Source: Amoebophrya sp. A120
Lineage: Eukaryota; Sar; Dinophyceae; Syndiniales; Amoebophryaceae
Length of the DNA stretch: 64,000 bases
Direction of reading: 5' to 3'
Assembly: GCA_905178155.1 (NCBI GenBank)
Contig: CAJINV010000012.1
Span: 2,134,166-2,198,165 of the forward strand
Each line of letters starts with the position of its first letter. Position 1 is the stretch's first letter. Positions 22,101 to 33,460 of this stretch are shown here, piece by piece. The position numbers and the translations under genes were made by a program. The notes under the pieces are model-generated. The model was not told the origin of the DNA and made no database searches. It saw only the letters and a program-made list of their open reading frames with translations.

Positions 22101-22964
22101 GCTGTTGTACCGCCACCGACACTCGCAGTAGCAAAGCCCTTTGCTATCTTTCCCATCTCCGCTTCCAGCATCGCCGGGAACCCTCGCACGACCGACGTCT
22201 TTTCGATGAACCAAAGTTGGCACAACGCCTTGACCAGCTTTCTCGACGTCACAGACGGCATCGGCTTGTTGTCCTTTGAAGGTTCAATCGTGTCGCCGTT
22301 CTTCAACCGCAAGGTGAGCCGGGTACCTGGTGATGTCGTAGTCGTTTTATTCGCGGCCGACTTCTACATCTACACTCTGAGTGCGATAATTGCATGAACT
22401 ACACATGCAACAAAAAGTGCTAGAGGTGCTCGCATTCTCGAAGGTACGAGAAGACAAGCTCTACTTGGCAGAAGTTGCATTCCTAGTACCTGTTGAAATC
22501 CCGTCGGTCGGAGCTAAGCTCTCCACCTTCTTGATTTCCTCCTCGTCGCCGACTAACGGGCCTAAATCGTCCTTCAAACTGCTCGACATCATCCCGGAGG
22601 TGATGGGTTTGAGAAACAGCAACTCGCACTGCACGGACATCCCATTCGGAGCTGGTTTTCCGATCGCATCGCAGAAGCGGGCACCCCAAGTTGAGGTGGA
22701 GCCCGTCGCGCCTGAAGATGATGTCGCTGCGGCAACCGCCAGTGGTCCCTTATTGTAGTCCAGGTCGCTCTTCCGGACGTAGCAGGCGAAAGCGTAGATC
22801 TTGAGCTCGATGAAACCGATCTTCTTGAAGCGGCAACCCGCGCCAACACACTCGAGCAGGCTGCCATCCGCGGTGGAGACGGAGTTGCGGTCGAATTCCT
22901 GGCCGGAATGGGCGTCGCGGACCACGGGGGGACGGGATTTGGAGGAGGAGGATGCGGAGGACAT
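19192..22964 (-). CDS. Chalcone-isomerase-like + PH domain + transmembrane protein
   Basis: Exon 1 (22490-22964) carries GCRFKKIGFIELKIYAFACYV, the opening of a chalcone-isomerase-like fold. A GT-AG intron (22327-22489) separates it from exon 2 (about 21290-22326), where that fold ends (SRKLVKALCQLWF), a Ser/Thr-rich linker follows and a PH domain begins (SGELFKWHLDG, SPRFFSLERGLLTYRK). The PH domain is completed across exons near 21142-21250, 20928-20993 and 20185-20772 (RFSFWLIDRE, EPMFRLASKDHQNATQWI with the conserved helix Trp). The stop at 21287 therefore lies in an intron whose exact borders I could not settle. A Gln/Ser-rich region follows, then exons 19665-19955 and 19192-19406 with one membrane segment (FWFVISMVLLTVIVL). 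A lipid-binding, membrane-attached protein is plausible; the function is unknown. Four introners interrupt it. Confidence 0.75.
19407..19664 (-). mobile_element. Introner, family A
   Basis: The duplication is CCCGA at 19402-19406 and CCCAA at 19665-19669 (4 of 5). Removal joins ...LQSGFG and VDVVEYG of the CHI/PH gene. Confidence 0.9.
19956..20184 (-). mobile_element. Introner, family G
   Basis: Ends are TATGACAG...CTGCCATA type. The duplication CTGGA at 19951-19955 and 20185-20189 is exact. Removal joins ...STLSSS and SKNFGSRG. Confidence 0.95.
20773..20927 (-). mobile_element. Introner, family B
   Basis: The duplication is TGAGC at 20768-20772 and TGATC at 20928-20932 (4 of 5). Removal joins ...NATQWI and TQIVASIF at the end of the PH domain. 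Confidence 0.9.
20994..21141 (-). mobile_element. Introner, family B
   Basis: The duplication TTCGC at 20989-20993 and 21142-21146 is exact. Removal joins FWLIDRE and TDEPMFRL inside the PH domain. Confidence 0.95.
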
Positions 22965-25187
22965 GTCTACTTGTTCGAAGGTTGATTTTTCATCTTACGG
23001 ACAGAGCAGACAATACAGTAGGCCGACAAATGCAATGCAAGCAACTCGTGGTCGTGGTCCTGGTCGCGCAGCCTATCTATCACGACTGACTTCTACACGC
23101 TCATCTTCATTTCTGCTGACTGAGGACGAAAAACACGCTCCTGTTCGTGCGTCCTGCAAAACATGTGCAGCGCAAGTGGTGATGAGGATATTTTGATTTT
23201 GAAGGAACACAAGGGCGGCGGCGAGCGCATGAGACGACCACCCTCGCGCGCCATCAAATCACTGAATGAACTGAACGCAGGGCGTTAGTCAGCTATCTTT
23301 AGCTCCAATCGCGAACATGCTCGTGCCCAACAAAACATGACAGACACACGAAACTCGAAGGCGCGACGAATAACGTGTGCCACATTGTGCTAATTGCTTT
23401 GTTTGCCAGTTCGCTGAACAAGGCCCGACAACATGCTGCTGCACCCGAGAAGCGCGCGCGCGCGGGCGCCCCGCCCTATAACATTCTCTGGGAATGCACC
23501 TGCGCGGCGTCCTTGGTGCTCGGCTGAAAACTTTACGCGGCCGCGCGCGGGCCTACGCCAATGAGGTGCCAGGGCGTTTACCAACCCAAGTAGGCACACG
23601 ACGAAAATAAAAACAAGCGGGGCCGGCGGACCGACGAAACGGGGCGCCGGCCAACCGGGGGCCGCCCGGTGGGGCCCGGCAGGGGCGCGCGGCGACGGGC
23701 CTACGGCGCAGGGTTTGGGGCAGATGAACACAGGGGGGCGCGGCGATCGGTGGACTCAGGAGCATCACTCGGGTGCTGTTCCGAGTACGCATCATGTTCA
23801 CCGAAGTCAGCTCGCGAGTCTTGGTTTTCGGAAGGTGGCCTCCGATGCCGCGCGAGAAGAAATACTGCGGCTCGATATCGAAGACCCGAGACATGGCGAC
23901 GCTCTCGACGACTCCCGTCGGGACAACACCCAGAATCCGTTCGAGCTGCTCCACAGACCCACCATCAAAGATGACGCGCAGGACTGCGCTCAGTCCGACG
24001 ATGTAGTCACAACTGGGCCGGGCCTGCGCCGATGGGCCGCGGGCTCCCGCTGTTCCGCCGCATACCGGGGCCGGGGGGCTCGCAAACAAGGCGCAGCGGG
24101 GGCAACTAATCCGCGCGAGGAGTACCGCGCGCCATCTGGCGCCAGGGCTGCACAGGATGCGACCGCTTCAGGCTCGACTTCGCCCGCCCTGCCCGCTGCC
24201 TCAAGGCTGGCGGATCTCGTTCCGGGCGGGCCAAATCCAGCCCCATCCGACGCCGCCGGGGCCGCTCCGTTGCATGGGGAACTTGGCCGCGCGCGGCCCC
24301 CTCGCGCTGCAGCGCCTAGCCCTCCCACGTCTTTGGCGCTCCCCGGGGCGCGAAAACGAAGCCAGGCCCCAAGCTTGTTGCCGCCCCAATCAGCGAGCGG
24401 GCCGAAAACCAAACCCCCGGCCCAACCGCTGGGCCGCGTTTTCCATTCGCTCGCGCTCCAGGCAATCCCGAGCCAGATACCCCGCAAATAGCTCCCCGCT
24501 TTCGACGTGAAAAATATTCCCCCCCCCCCCGCCCCCGCGCCTCTTCGCCCCAAGATCTTCGCCAAAGTAATAAATCGCAATTGCCCGGCGCGCGATCGTG
24601 GCGCACAGGCCCGCGCCTGCGCCCCCCCCCCCGCCCCGATTCAGGGTTCAGGGGCGCCACAGGGATGGCGCGCATCGCGGAGCGCACCGCATGCGCTGCG
24701 GGCGCAGACGTCGGCGCCGCTGAGGCTGTGCGTGCTAATGCTGCGCAATGGTGACGGTGACAGGAAATAATGCGCGACGTCGTCAACTGCGGAGACACTA
24801 GGTCTGAGTCCCCTTTGTTCCTGTCAAGCAGCGGAGAACGTGAACACGGCGCCAATGAAAGCGCGCAGATCATTGAAATGCGCTCCAGCACGTGTTGCTG
24901 TCAGCAGAGCCTGCACTATCATGCTCTTCGTGCCTTCATGGGCCATGATGCACTCATCAAAATATTGCAACTGCTGCGACAAAATGTCAGGAAAAAAATG
25001 TAAGCACGACTGTCACTGTGCTTGTGCACCAAAATCGAGACAACTATGCTCTACTTATTGGGTCGACGAGCAAACAGTAAATGACCAACAATTTTTTTTC
25101 TGCACTACTTATTCATCCAGCTTAGTTGCGTCCTCATCTGTCATTATCTCAGCACCCACATACACTCCTCTAACCACACCACCACCA
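22965..25187. other. GC-rich gene-free island
   Basis: About 23,400-24,760 is GC-rich with overlapping spurious frames on both strands. No motif or repeat boundary is recognised. The 24,770-25,187 flank shows nothing supported. Confidence 0.45.
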
Positions 25188-26256
25188 CTACACCTCCAAC
25201 AGCAACTCCTTCCCCCTCTTCACCGCCTCCTCCAACAGCACCTGACTCAACGCAATCCCGCTTCCCACCGCCGCTACGGGGTAATCGGTTTTCATCACTT
25301 TAAAATCTCCCACCAAATCTCCATTTTCTTCATTTTCCACAAACCCCGGCTCCAGCTGCTCGATCGCTTGAAACAGGGTGGCGTATGAAATGCAAAAGTA
25401 TCGTACTAGCATAAATTGTATTGCATTACAAATTTTCGCAGCATGAGAAATAAAATTTGTATTGCTGTTTTACCTTGCCAGGGGAATTTGTCATGCATAA
25501 TTGCAATTGGTACGACGAGTACGATGGATACTTTATTTGCACAGGATATGGCGCAAGTCCCGACAATGCTGTACTGTTCCTTCTCAAAACTCCGGTTTTC
25601 GTTCTTCTGGAAAATCTATGCATTGCAAATATGTCTGGGTCTGGAAACTTGTGATGCAAATCTACGAATTGTGGGCGCACTGCAATACGCAGCCCAGCAT
25701 GACAAGTTTTTGCGCTGCTGTGTGTTTCGGTTTTCGCATGGCAAACTGCGTTTTTGCATGACAAGCAGGAGGCCCTTCTCCTGCTCATGCATCACAGATT
25801 CAAGACTCATGTCAGACAAGCATGACAAACACAAACTTGCATTCTTCGAGACCCAGACATTTTTGCATTTGATAAAATCCGCGCCTGCTCCAACCCTTCC
25901 TGGTCCTTCAACTTGATTTTCAGCTCGATCTGCCGCTTCTGGAGCTTCTTCTCCGATTCGTGCTCCAGTTTGTTGGTTTTGTACTTCATGAGCATCTGTT
26001 CCAGCATGGATTTCAAAGTCCCAATCGCGATCATGGGAGAAGAGGAGGGGCCGTGGAGGAGGGTGTCAGCAGTTTTTGAGGAGGCGGCTGAAACAGATTT
26101 GTTGCGATGCAGGTTCCTGCTGTTCGTCGTAGATGCGGAAAACGTCGCGTCCTTCAGTTGCAAGGCCGAGGTCAAATAGCTGGATGAAAGTCCGATAACG
26201 GCAAGAACGCACCACATCGCGGGCCGCCTGGTGATGTTTGGCGGCCGCGCGGCCAT
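25188..26256 (-). CDS. Small secreted or membrane-anchored protein of unknown function
   Basis: Exons 25875-26256, 25549-25616 and 25188-25383 join in frame across two introners to about 215 residues. The N terminus (MAARPPNITRRP then MWCVLAVIGLSSSYLTSAL) looks like a signal peptide or anchor. A lysine/glutamate-rich helix follows (EHESEKKLQKRQIELKIKLKDQ cut by the first introner). The C-terminal part (DFKVMKTDYPVAAVGSGIAL) is predicted mixed. I do not recognise a family. The start is the ATG at 26254-26256; the stop TAG is at 25188-25190. Confidence 0.7.
25384..25548 (-). mobile_element. Introner, family B
   Basis: The duplication TGGCG at 25379-25383 and 25549-25553 is exact. Removal joins ...IVGTCA and TLFQAIEQ. 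Confidence 0.95.
25617..25874 (-). mobile_element. Introner, family A
   Basis: The duplication AAATC at 25612-25616 and 25875-25879 is exact. Removal joins ...LEQARI and FQKNENRS. Confidence 0.95.
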
Positions 26257-26734
26257 CTTGTCTGGAAAAAGAAGACCGGCGCGCAGAGCCAGAAATAAGC
26301 TAGCAGTATTGTGAAACCAAGGAGGGCGAAGAAATGTAGAAGTGCGCCGAGTGTGATTGTAGTGGTATCAACATTTTATGAAGTTGTTATGCTTCATTGT
26401 ACTACTTCCTGCAGATCAAATCGTTGCATCCAGAAGATCGCGCGAACAAACGACCCAAAGCGCCACCTCTGAGCCGGTGGTCTGCAGGCGGCGGATGAGC
26501 AGCACGTGGCTGCTCTCCAAGCCGATGGTGTTACAGCACAGCAACTTTTGTGATTATATTTCGTGTACACGTTCATTTTTGATCATGCGATTTGAACACT
26601 TACTCTGAGAAGTTTGGGTTTCTTTGGTTTCATGTTTGGAAAAAAGACCATAAGTGACTATGCGGAAAGACCCATTCCTCACCTCCCACCTGCCTTTCCT
26701 TGCGCAAATCCAATTCTTACTGCCACCTCCTTTA
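26257..26734. other. Intergenic
   Basis: This is a short gap between two genes on the same strand. Nothing supported is seen in it. Confidence 0.4.
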
Positions 26735-27654
26735 TCACGTCGGCGGTGCCGCAAAGGTGGCCGTGTAGTTATGCGCCACGACCTCCGCGGCCTGAAACGC
26801 GGCTTGCTGGTACGCCGTGATCTGGCCACGCGCGGATTCGGCCGTGGCGTACGCCGACTTTGCCTGCGCCTCGAAGTCCTGTGCCTGTTTCACCAACGCC
26901 CGGATCTCGTGTTCCTTCTCCGCCCTCTCTACCATCGTAATCGTATGCATTGCACAAGTATCGTACTAGTATAAATAGCATCACAAATTTTCCCAAGAGC
27001 AAAAACGTAAATTGTCATGCTGGACAAGGTAGAAAGGTAGATTTGTAATGCATACCTGCCATTACTACCAGTACGATGCTTTTGCACAAGATAAATCGGC
27101 GCGGCGGCGGATTTGGTCGTGGCTTCTTTCTTCTCCAAAATCAACTGGTCCGCCAGTGCCGCAGCTTGTTTCTGCTTCGCAATCGCCAGCTCGATCAACT
27201 TCCTGGCCTGGGAGTCGTATTCGGACGTTCTTTGCGCGGCTGTGGACATTTGCTGTTGGTACGGCTCCGCGGCTCGGGCGGCAATTACCCGCGGGTAGAA
27301 ATCCGGATTGTTCCATCCGTACGCCTCAGCTTCCGATTTCCCGATTTGCTCCGCGAGTGGTTCGACCGTTTTCTTGATTTTCTCCACCGCTAGTGCTGCG
27401 GCTTTCCCGGCGACCTGTTTTGACAGTGCAACCATGGCGTCGTAGTCCTGGCGGACCTTCTGGTACTCCTCTTTCGCGGATTTCAAATTCAGTTCCGCTT
27501 CGGCGATGGTCGTTGAGCCGACGTTTTCGGACGCGAGCAGAGACTCCTGGACCTGCGCAACCTTGGCAGCGGCGTTTAACGCGCGTTGCTTTGCGTAGGA
27601 TGCCCTTGCAGCGTCGGACTTCGCGGCGGTCAGGTCAGATGCGGCTTGGGCCAT
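26735..27654 (-). CDS. Ala-rich helical coiled-coil protein
   Basis: Exons 27094-27654 and 26735-26943 join in frame across one introner to about 255 residues. Composition is dominated by Ala, Glu, Lys and Gln, as in a long amphipathic helix (KSAKEEYQKVRQDYDAMV, EKEHEIRALVKQAQDFEAQ). No domain is recognised; structural or scaffolding proteins of this type occur in alveolates, but that is inference. I start at MAQAASDL (ATG 27652-27654). An in-frame ATG 20 codons upstream would add a less Ala-rich leader. Confidence 0.7.
26944..27093 (-). mobile_element. Introner, family B
   Basis: The duplication AATCG at 26939-26943 and 27094-27098 is exact. Removal joins ...KSAAAPI and TMVERAEK. Confidence 0.95.
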
Positions 27655-27792
27655 CTTCGTCCGGCCGAAGAGCTGTGGTGGGGAGTAAATGGTGAAACTT
27701 TTGCAGAAATGCACGACAAGAATCTAGGCTAATGCTACATTGCGAGGACAAACAAACTTTTGTGTCGAAAGCAGAAACAATTTCGATGTCGT

Positions 27793-29404
27793 CTATACCC
27801 CTCTCAAATCGATTTCGTATTTCTTTTTCTCTTCCACTTTCTTCTCTTCTTCCTCCTCCGCCGCTAGCTCTGCTTTCGCGTCCTTGTTCGCATCATCATC
27901 TCCACTCCCGTCCGCCTCTAACTTCTTCGGCGGCACCTGTTTCATGAAGGCTTCCATTCCAACCCCCTATCAAGAGAAAAAAATGTTACAGTTACACATT
28001 TGTTTGAATTTCTGCATCACAAGTTTTCGCTGTGTGGCAGGAAAAACTTGCAATGCGAAGATGATAAGGGAAAACAGTAAGGAGCCGAGGCTTCCCAGCA
28101 TTTCCTGCATGAGAGAGGTTGCCTGTGTTGCCGGTCTTGCAACGCAGTGTGTAACTGTAACACTTTTTTCTTGCGATACCCCCGCGTCCGACCACACTAC
28201 TACTTCACACGGGTTTCCACCCTCCCGCGCTTCCGTCGGCAGGGTTTTTTGCAAGTCCTGCGGCGCCAGCATCTCGCAATTCGCCCCGTTCTTCGCGTTA
28301 GTCACTTTGCAGTTGAGTTATGCAATGTAAATTTTCCGTAGCCGTACATGTACAAAATGCATTACAAATCCCGTTAAATTGGAGTGTCCGAGGACTTGTC
28401 ATGCTAGACTAGGATTGAAGGCAAGTTTTGTCATGCAGAGACTGCATAGTGATAGTTTGTACGTGTACAGGAAAGTTACTGTGGATATGAGTTCGCAAAA
28501 CCGCGACGTCGCCTCCTCGTTCGGAGTGTTGGTGTTGGATCCCGCGTTTGGGGAGAGTATTCCCTGAAATAAATTAAGCATCCCCGCCATCCAATTTGTC
28601 ATGCAAAACATGTAGTAAAAAATTCTGCGCTTGTCATGCAAAAAGTGGATGGGGATGGTAAAACAATTTTCAGGGGATAGAGAGACACCGGGGCTGACAC
28701 GAAGTGTTGGTTGTGTCTTCCTCATATGAATCGCAAAAGCATAGCACTCGTACTAATTGCAAACATGCATGACAAATCTTCTTCCTAAGGTAAAACAGCA
28801 TTACAAATCCCATTTCTAATGCTGAGGGAATTTGTGATGCTATTTATAGATACTAGTACGCTACTACTTACTTTTGCAATGCATACCTCGGATTCGTTTG
28901 TTTCGGAGTTCAGGTTCAAGGGGGGGCTGAACCCGCACTGGTACCCGAGAGACCCGCTGGGGAAGTCGGACGGTTTTTGGCACGTTTCCGTTTCCCGACT
29001 CTGGCAACACTCGCAGGAGCACCAATTCGTGCCGGTGGCGGAACTGTTTCGTTGTTATGTGGATGCTGTGTGGTTTCAACAGCGACAAGAATCTGTGTCA
29101 ATCTGCTTTTTAGATCCAAACTTTACTTCGTGCAAAAAGTGTTGATGTTCTTAAGTATCTATCATGGCAAAAAGTCTCAGTACCGATAGAGCCCATCCAT
29201 GGCTGCAGACAAGTAATCCTGGCCTCCATCATCCGTCGGAACCGCGGCTGGCTGCAGAAATCTAGCGTCCGTTAGCGGAACAGCGAGGAAGACCTGGATG
29301 GAGACAAGGGCGAGAAGCCCTGCTCCTCTGCCACTGACTGTGTTGGAGAAACCCATTTTTGGTGACACGAAACTGGTCGTGTCTAATGCTAATGGTTTAT
29401 ACAT
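27793..29404 (-). CDS. Secreted Cys-rich protein
   Basis: Exons: 29184-29404, 28885-29043, 28680-28724, 28488-28557, 28179-28318 and 27793-27967. Exon 1 encodes a signal peptide (GAGLLALVSIQVFLAVPLTDA) preferably from the ATG at 29354-29356. A GT-AG intron (29044-29183) follows. The mature part has about 12 Cys, with a dense start (NWCSCECCQS) and later CQPRCL, RFCELNC, NCEML and NPCEVVVW. The C terminus is acidic then Lys/Glu-rich (AAEEEEEKKVEEKKKYE) and stops at 27793-27795. Four introners from four different families interrupt it; every join holds the frame. No family is recognised. Secretion is inferred from the signal peptide; an extracellular role follows from the Cys pattern. Confidence 0.75.
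27968..28178 (-). mobile_element. Introner, family C
   Basis: Length 211 bp. The duplication CCCCC at 27963-27967 and 28179-28183 is exact. Removal joins ...VVWSDAG and VGMEAFM. Confidence 0.95.
28319..28487 (-). mobile_element. Introner, family E
   Basis: The duplication TGAGT at 28314-28318 and 28488-28492 is exact. Removal joins SRFCEL and NCKVTNAK. Confidence 0.95.
28558..28679 (-). mobile_element. Introner, family F
   Basis: Length 122 bp, one of the shortest. Core inverted repeat contains CATCCCCATCC/GGATGGGGATG. The duplication GAGAG at 28553-28557 and 28680-28684 is exact. Removal joins CQPRCL and SPNAGSN. Confidence 0.95.
28725..28884 (-). mobile_element. Introner, family B
   Basis: The duplication is CCTCA at 28720-28724 and CCTCG at 28885-28889 (4 of 5). 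Removal joins NSETNESE and EDTTNTS. It is the only copy for which I could find a GT...AG reading within the repeat. Confidence 0.9.
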
Positions 29405-31813
29405 GTGTCTTATCTGAGGAAGCAGACCGTCGCGCAGAGTAGAGCTTCAACAGCTCCTCCATGCGGGGCGCTTCCTCTTCATGAAGTGGAAGTGCGGATC
29501 GGTGGTCACTGGGTAAACAACGAAATCCAAAGCGTATTGGTCTGAGCGTCGTACTAGAAGATGTTTCAAAGCAGAACTAAGCACATTGACTGAGTTTATT
29601 TTTCTGCGCTCACCGCGCAACGGTGGCACGATCTCCGCCTGGACAGACTGAAAAGAAAGCTGTTTCTCATAAAGCACTCGCGCGCGTCTTCTTCAAACAA
29701 GCTCCGTCCCTCCTACAGCACTAGCTTCTGAGCCTGAACAACAACTACGACAGGCCTTAGCAAAAGACAACAATAGCGAACCTGCCAAAACGGCGTGCGC
29801 CGTCGTCAACTCAAGTAAACAATCTGACCAATACAGGCCGACAAGAAATACTGCAACAAGCCGCCCTAACACCCCAACCTACAACGAACCAAAAGCCAGG
29901 CAGGGCCGGCAGCGTTGGCGCAGACGAGGAAGGGGCGAAACGGATAATTAAACCCCGGCGGGGCCGGCTCACGAGGAGGATAGCAACGAACCGGCGCGCC
30001 CGGCCGCCGGCCAAGCTAGCAGGCGCGGAGCTGCATGCTCCTGCCGGCCGGCGAGCGCTCGCTCGGACGGCCGGCCCCAGCCCGGTAAAATGGGCCAGGC
30101 TATGCAAGCACAGTCTTACTCGCCGGCCGGCCCGCCGGCGCCCGATACATGAAGGCGCGCCAGCCGCGGGCGCAGGCACGCACCCCGCCCGGCCCCCCCC
30201 CGGCCGGGGAAGCAGGCGCAGACAGACCACCAGGCCGCCCCGCCGCAGCCCACAGGCGAAGCAAAGGCCCGGGGCGGCGCGGCGCACGCCACGGAGCGAA
30301 ATTAAGTAACAAGAAAGAGTGAGAGAAGACGGAAGGGCCGACCGTCATGCGCCCCCGATTCAATTGCAGGACCAGCGTCGCACTGGGGCGCTTGGAGGGC
30401 TGGGACTTTCGTGAAACACCCGGCCGGACGACCCGGCCTCGCCGCGCCCGCCAGATTGAGGCGCGCAGCCGGGCCGCCCCCCCCCCCGCCGGGCAGCAAA
30501 TTGCTACGGCGCGGGCCGACTTGCGACAGCGATTGCCCTGCTCGTGCCACACCCCCGCCGGGGGGGGCGGGTGCTCTCTGCGCCGTCGCCTGCTGCCCCT
30601 TCACTCTTTCACGAGCGACCCAGGTCGGCGCTGCAGCAGGAGGCGCTATAATTCGCATGATGACACTACCCCGCCCCCCCCAACCTCGGGAAAGCCCGGC
30701 GCCAGCGGGGCGCCCTTGGATTGTGGCCCCCACCAATCGGGGCACTTGCGTGCTGCGCTTCGGGGCGGCAGGCTCGCTGTCGATCATCTTCGGCGCGATA
30801 ATCCGGATAGCAAAAGCGTCCAACGAACAGCTGCAGCATCATAGTGCGGATCGTGCGGGCCGGAGCGGTCAACCTCTTCGAGGCACCACACCAAAGAAGT
30901 CCCTGGCGCTGCGGAAACATTCCCGGCAGACAGCGCCGCCACATAATCACGGGGCGCGGACATTTTACCCGCCCCGCCCCACCCTGCCAGCCAGGCAAGG
31001 AAACAAGCCCACCGGGGAAGCGGTCCCCCATTATGCCGGGGCGCCGGCCATCCGGTGGAGGCGGCGCGTGCGGATATTCCGCCCGGGCCGCCTCCTTGTG
31101 CACAATCAGACTCCTCGGCCCCAGTCCGGGCGGAACATCGACGCCGCCTGGCTCTGCATCAAGGGCGGCGCCACGAAAACGCCCGGGCCGAACGATTGAA
31201 GCGGGCAGCCCGCCAAGCCGAGGGCGCGTGGCCCCGCTGGCTGCGAGCGGGCTGCCGACCTGCGCCGCGGGCGGGGCGGCTGCCACATGTTTGTTCCCAC
31301 CGGCACTGGCCCCCCCCCGCCCCAGCCTCCGCCTTCTGCTAGGCTTCCCGCGCCTTCTCCTTCGCTTGGTCCTCTGCAAAATGCTGGCGCTTCTTAGTAC
31401 AACACGCAAGCCACAAACCGGGAGAAAAACAACGGCGCAAATTATTTGCGCCACTGTTTCGCGCGCATGGTCTCCGGTCGCGCACTTCGAACTTCGTGAC
31501 GCGCGACAACGTAAATCGCTCATCTCTTTGCAGATTTTATTTTCATGCGTCTCTTTGCTCCTCTCGTTCTCCATCTCCTTTGAGAGACCGTCATCCACAC
31601 GACGAACAGTCTCATCTACTAAGTGCATCACGTTCGCCTTAATGTCGAGGTGATCGTGCGTTCGCTGAGCGAACTACCGCAAGTAATTGTTTGTAGTGCG
31701 GCGCCTACTTTCATCATCTTCATCGCCTCTATTCTCATTTTTGTTTACGCGCACTGTCGGGCACACTATAGTCAACATTTCTTGCTTGCTGTCATTTTTC
31801 AGCATCCACCTAC
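29405..31813. other. GC-rich gene-free island
   Basis: About 29,830-31,400 is GC-rich, with long overlapping open frames on both strands that share no motif with known proteins. The flanks 29,405-29,830 and 31,400-31,813 show no supported gene. A GTAAGT donor-like site abuts the stop of the next gene at 31,814. Confidence 0.45.
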
Positions 31814-32962
31814 TTACCTCCCCCTCTCACTCCCCACTCCACTCCGTCCACTTCCGGATCCTAACTCCGACCCCGCGACGTCGTTTTCGTTGTGTCCCGC
31901 CACGCTGCCTCCCATTTCACTCGAGGTTGAACTGCGGTCCAAATACTGACTCTTCGAGGATGAACTTCCGCCCGAACTTTCCCGACTGCTGGTGTGATCC
32001 GAGATTTGGAAGCCCCCGCGCCCGAAAAACTCCTTCGCGGACGTGGAAATCGGCATGGGCGTGGTTCTATCCGGCGTCAACACTGCAGCTGACAACGCGA
32101 CTTGGTTTGCTTGCTTGTGGCCGATGTAGATCCCGTGGCAGCACCCGCCGAGACAGCCGGCGAGCGCGATAAGACCAAAGTACTGCAGCCAGGACATGGA
32201 GTCAACGGATTTCTTTTCTAGGAAAATCAAGGATGTTGTCGTGAGCAGTTGGCCAAGAGGATGTTGGTGACCATCTTCAATGCGTGGTTGTGATGCTGAC
32301 GCTTGTCTTTCTCTTTCATCCCCCCGATTTGATTTCATTACTGCAGCCTCTTCTGTTTCAACTACCTTCTCTATCAATCGCTCGATCTCGTGTTGGCCCG
32401 GTCCGCCGGAGGTTTTGTCCCCTTCATTCGTCCGTTGCTGCTCCTTAAAGAAGTGCTTGTGCAGCTGCTGGACAAGGGATGACGAAGCTGCTACACCCTT
32501 TCGACTCCGTAATTTGGTGGTTTTCACGTCTGAAGGTTGCGATGCAGGAGGAGCGACGTGGTCCTGATGGCGGCCTGTTTCATCTCTAGTTGCACGACTA
32601 CTTGCAGCTGCCGCGGTCTCTGCTCCAGCGCTGTGCGCCGCCGCATGCGCAGCTTGTGGTCCGTGTTCCTGAAGATCAAGATCTTCAGCGGCTTCTTGTG
32701 GGTCCACGTCCTGTTCAACATCAGAAGTAGTGGCTTGCCGCCCGTCTGCTGCTATGTCTTGTGCGAGCAGTTGTTCCGTGGGTCTTTCGGAAACTGCGCC
32801 AGCAGCTGATGAAGTGGCGCTTCGTGGTCCGCTTTGCTCGCGAAGGCTCGCTTCGACCAGTGCTGGAGGGAGGAACGAAAACAACAGGCCTCCTGGTCCT
32901 GGTGCAGCCAACAGGCAGCTGTGTTGGGCCAGTCTCTTCATCCTTGTTGAAGACGTGCACAT
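31814..32962 (-). CDS. Low-complexity protein with two hydrophobic segments
   Basis: I do not recognise the family. The longer open frame to 33043 has no ATG at its start. ATGs occur at 32960-32962 and 32939-32941, and the second is followed by a signal-peptide-like stretch (HSCLLAAPGPGGLLFSFLPP). A long Ala/Glu/Gln/Ser region follows, then one membrane segment with small residues (WLQYFGLIALAGCLGGCCHG) and a Ser/Gly-rich tail. The open frame ends with TAA at 31814-31816, but the codons before it read GAG|GTAAGT, a strong splice donor, so the true C terminus may be further left. No introner is present. Confidence 0.6.
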   Translation of the reverse strand: MCTSSTRMKRLAQHSCLLAAPGPGGLLFSFLPPALVEASLREQSGPRSATSSAAGAVSERPTEQLLAQDIAADGRQATTSDVEQDVDPQEAAEDLDLQEHGPQAAHAAAHSAGAETAAAASSRATRDETGRHQDHVAPPASQPSDVKTTKLRSRKGVAASSSLVQQLHKHFFKEQQRTNEGDKTSGGPGQHEIERLIEKVVETEEAAVMKSNRGDERERQASASQPRIEDGHQHPLGQLLTTTSLIFLEKKSVDSMSWLQYFGLIALAGCLGGCCHGIYIGHKQANQVALSAAVLTPDRTTPMPISTSAKEFFGRGGFQISDHTSSRESSGGSSSSKSQYLDRSSTSSEMGGSVAGHNENDVAGSELGSGSGRSGVGSERGR

Positions 32963-33460
32963 CAAACTACTAGTTCTGATTCTACTCCACGGGACTTCTA
33001 AAATCACTCCTGCTGCAGATGTTGAGGAACAAGTACGTTGCAAGTTCGGACATTCATCTTGATTCTTGGCCCCCCTTTCATAATAAAGATAAGCACTTTG
33101 AAAGTAGAAGCACCGCCGCCCGCTTCAAAGTAGAAGCATCGGCTACAGAGCGATTCTAGTCCAGGCGTTCGCTCCGTCGAAAATGCTCGTGCTCTTATGG
33201 ACGTTCTTACAACACACTTTGTAATGTATTGCGTTTGCGGTCCGGCACAGAAGCACTCACTAGGCACTGTCTCTCCACCGCTTCTCTAAATTCACTATAT
33301 CGAATACGAATCGTCGACCGCGCAGTAGAACCAATTCGTCAAGGTTTGAGCAGCACTGCTGGTACCAAGCCTGCTGCAGGCTGCTGGAGGGTGAATGAAA
33401 ATGATGCTTGTATGGTGCTTGTTTATGTTTACGGCGCTATTGATTGTAGAGACTTTTTAC
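32963..33460. other. Intergenic
   Basis: Nothing supported is seen between the two minus-strand genes. Confidence 0.4.

Noticed and set aside
30666-31631. 321-codon minus-strand open frame, and overlapping plus-strand frames
   Set aside because: Same reason: overlapping frames on both strands in GC-rich DNA, no domain and no splice-site support.
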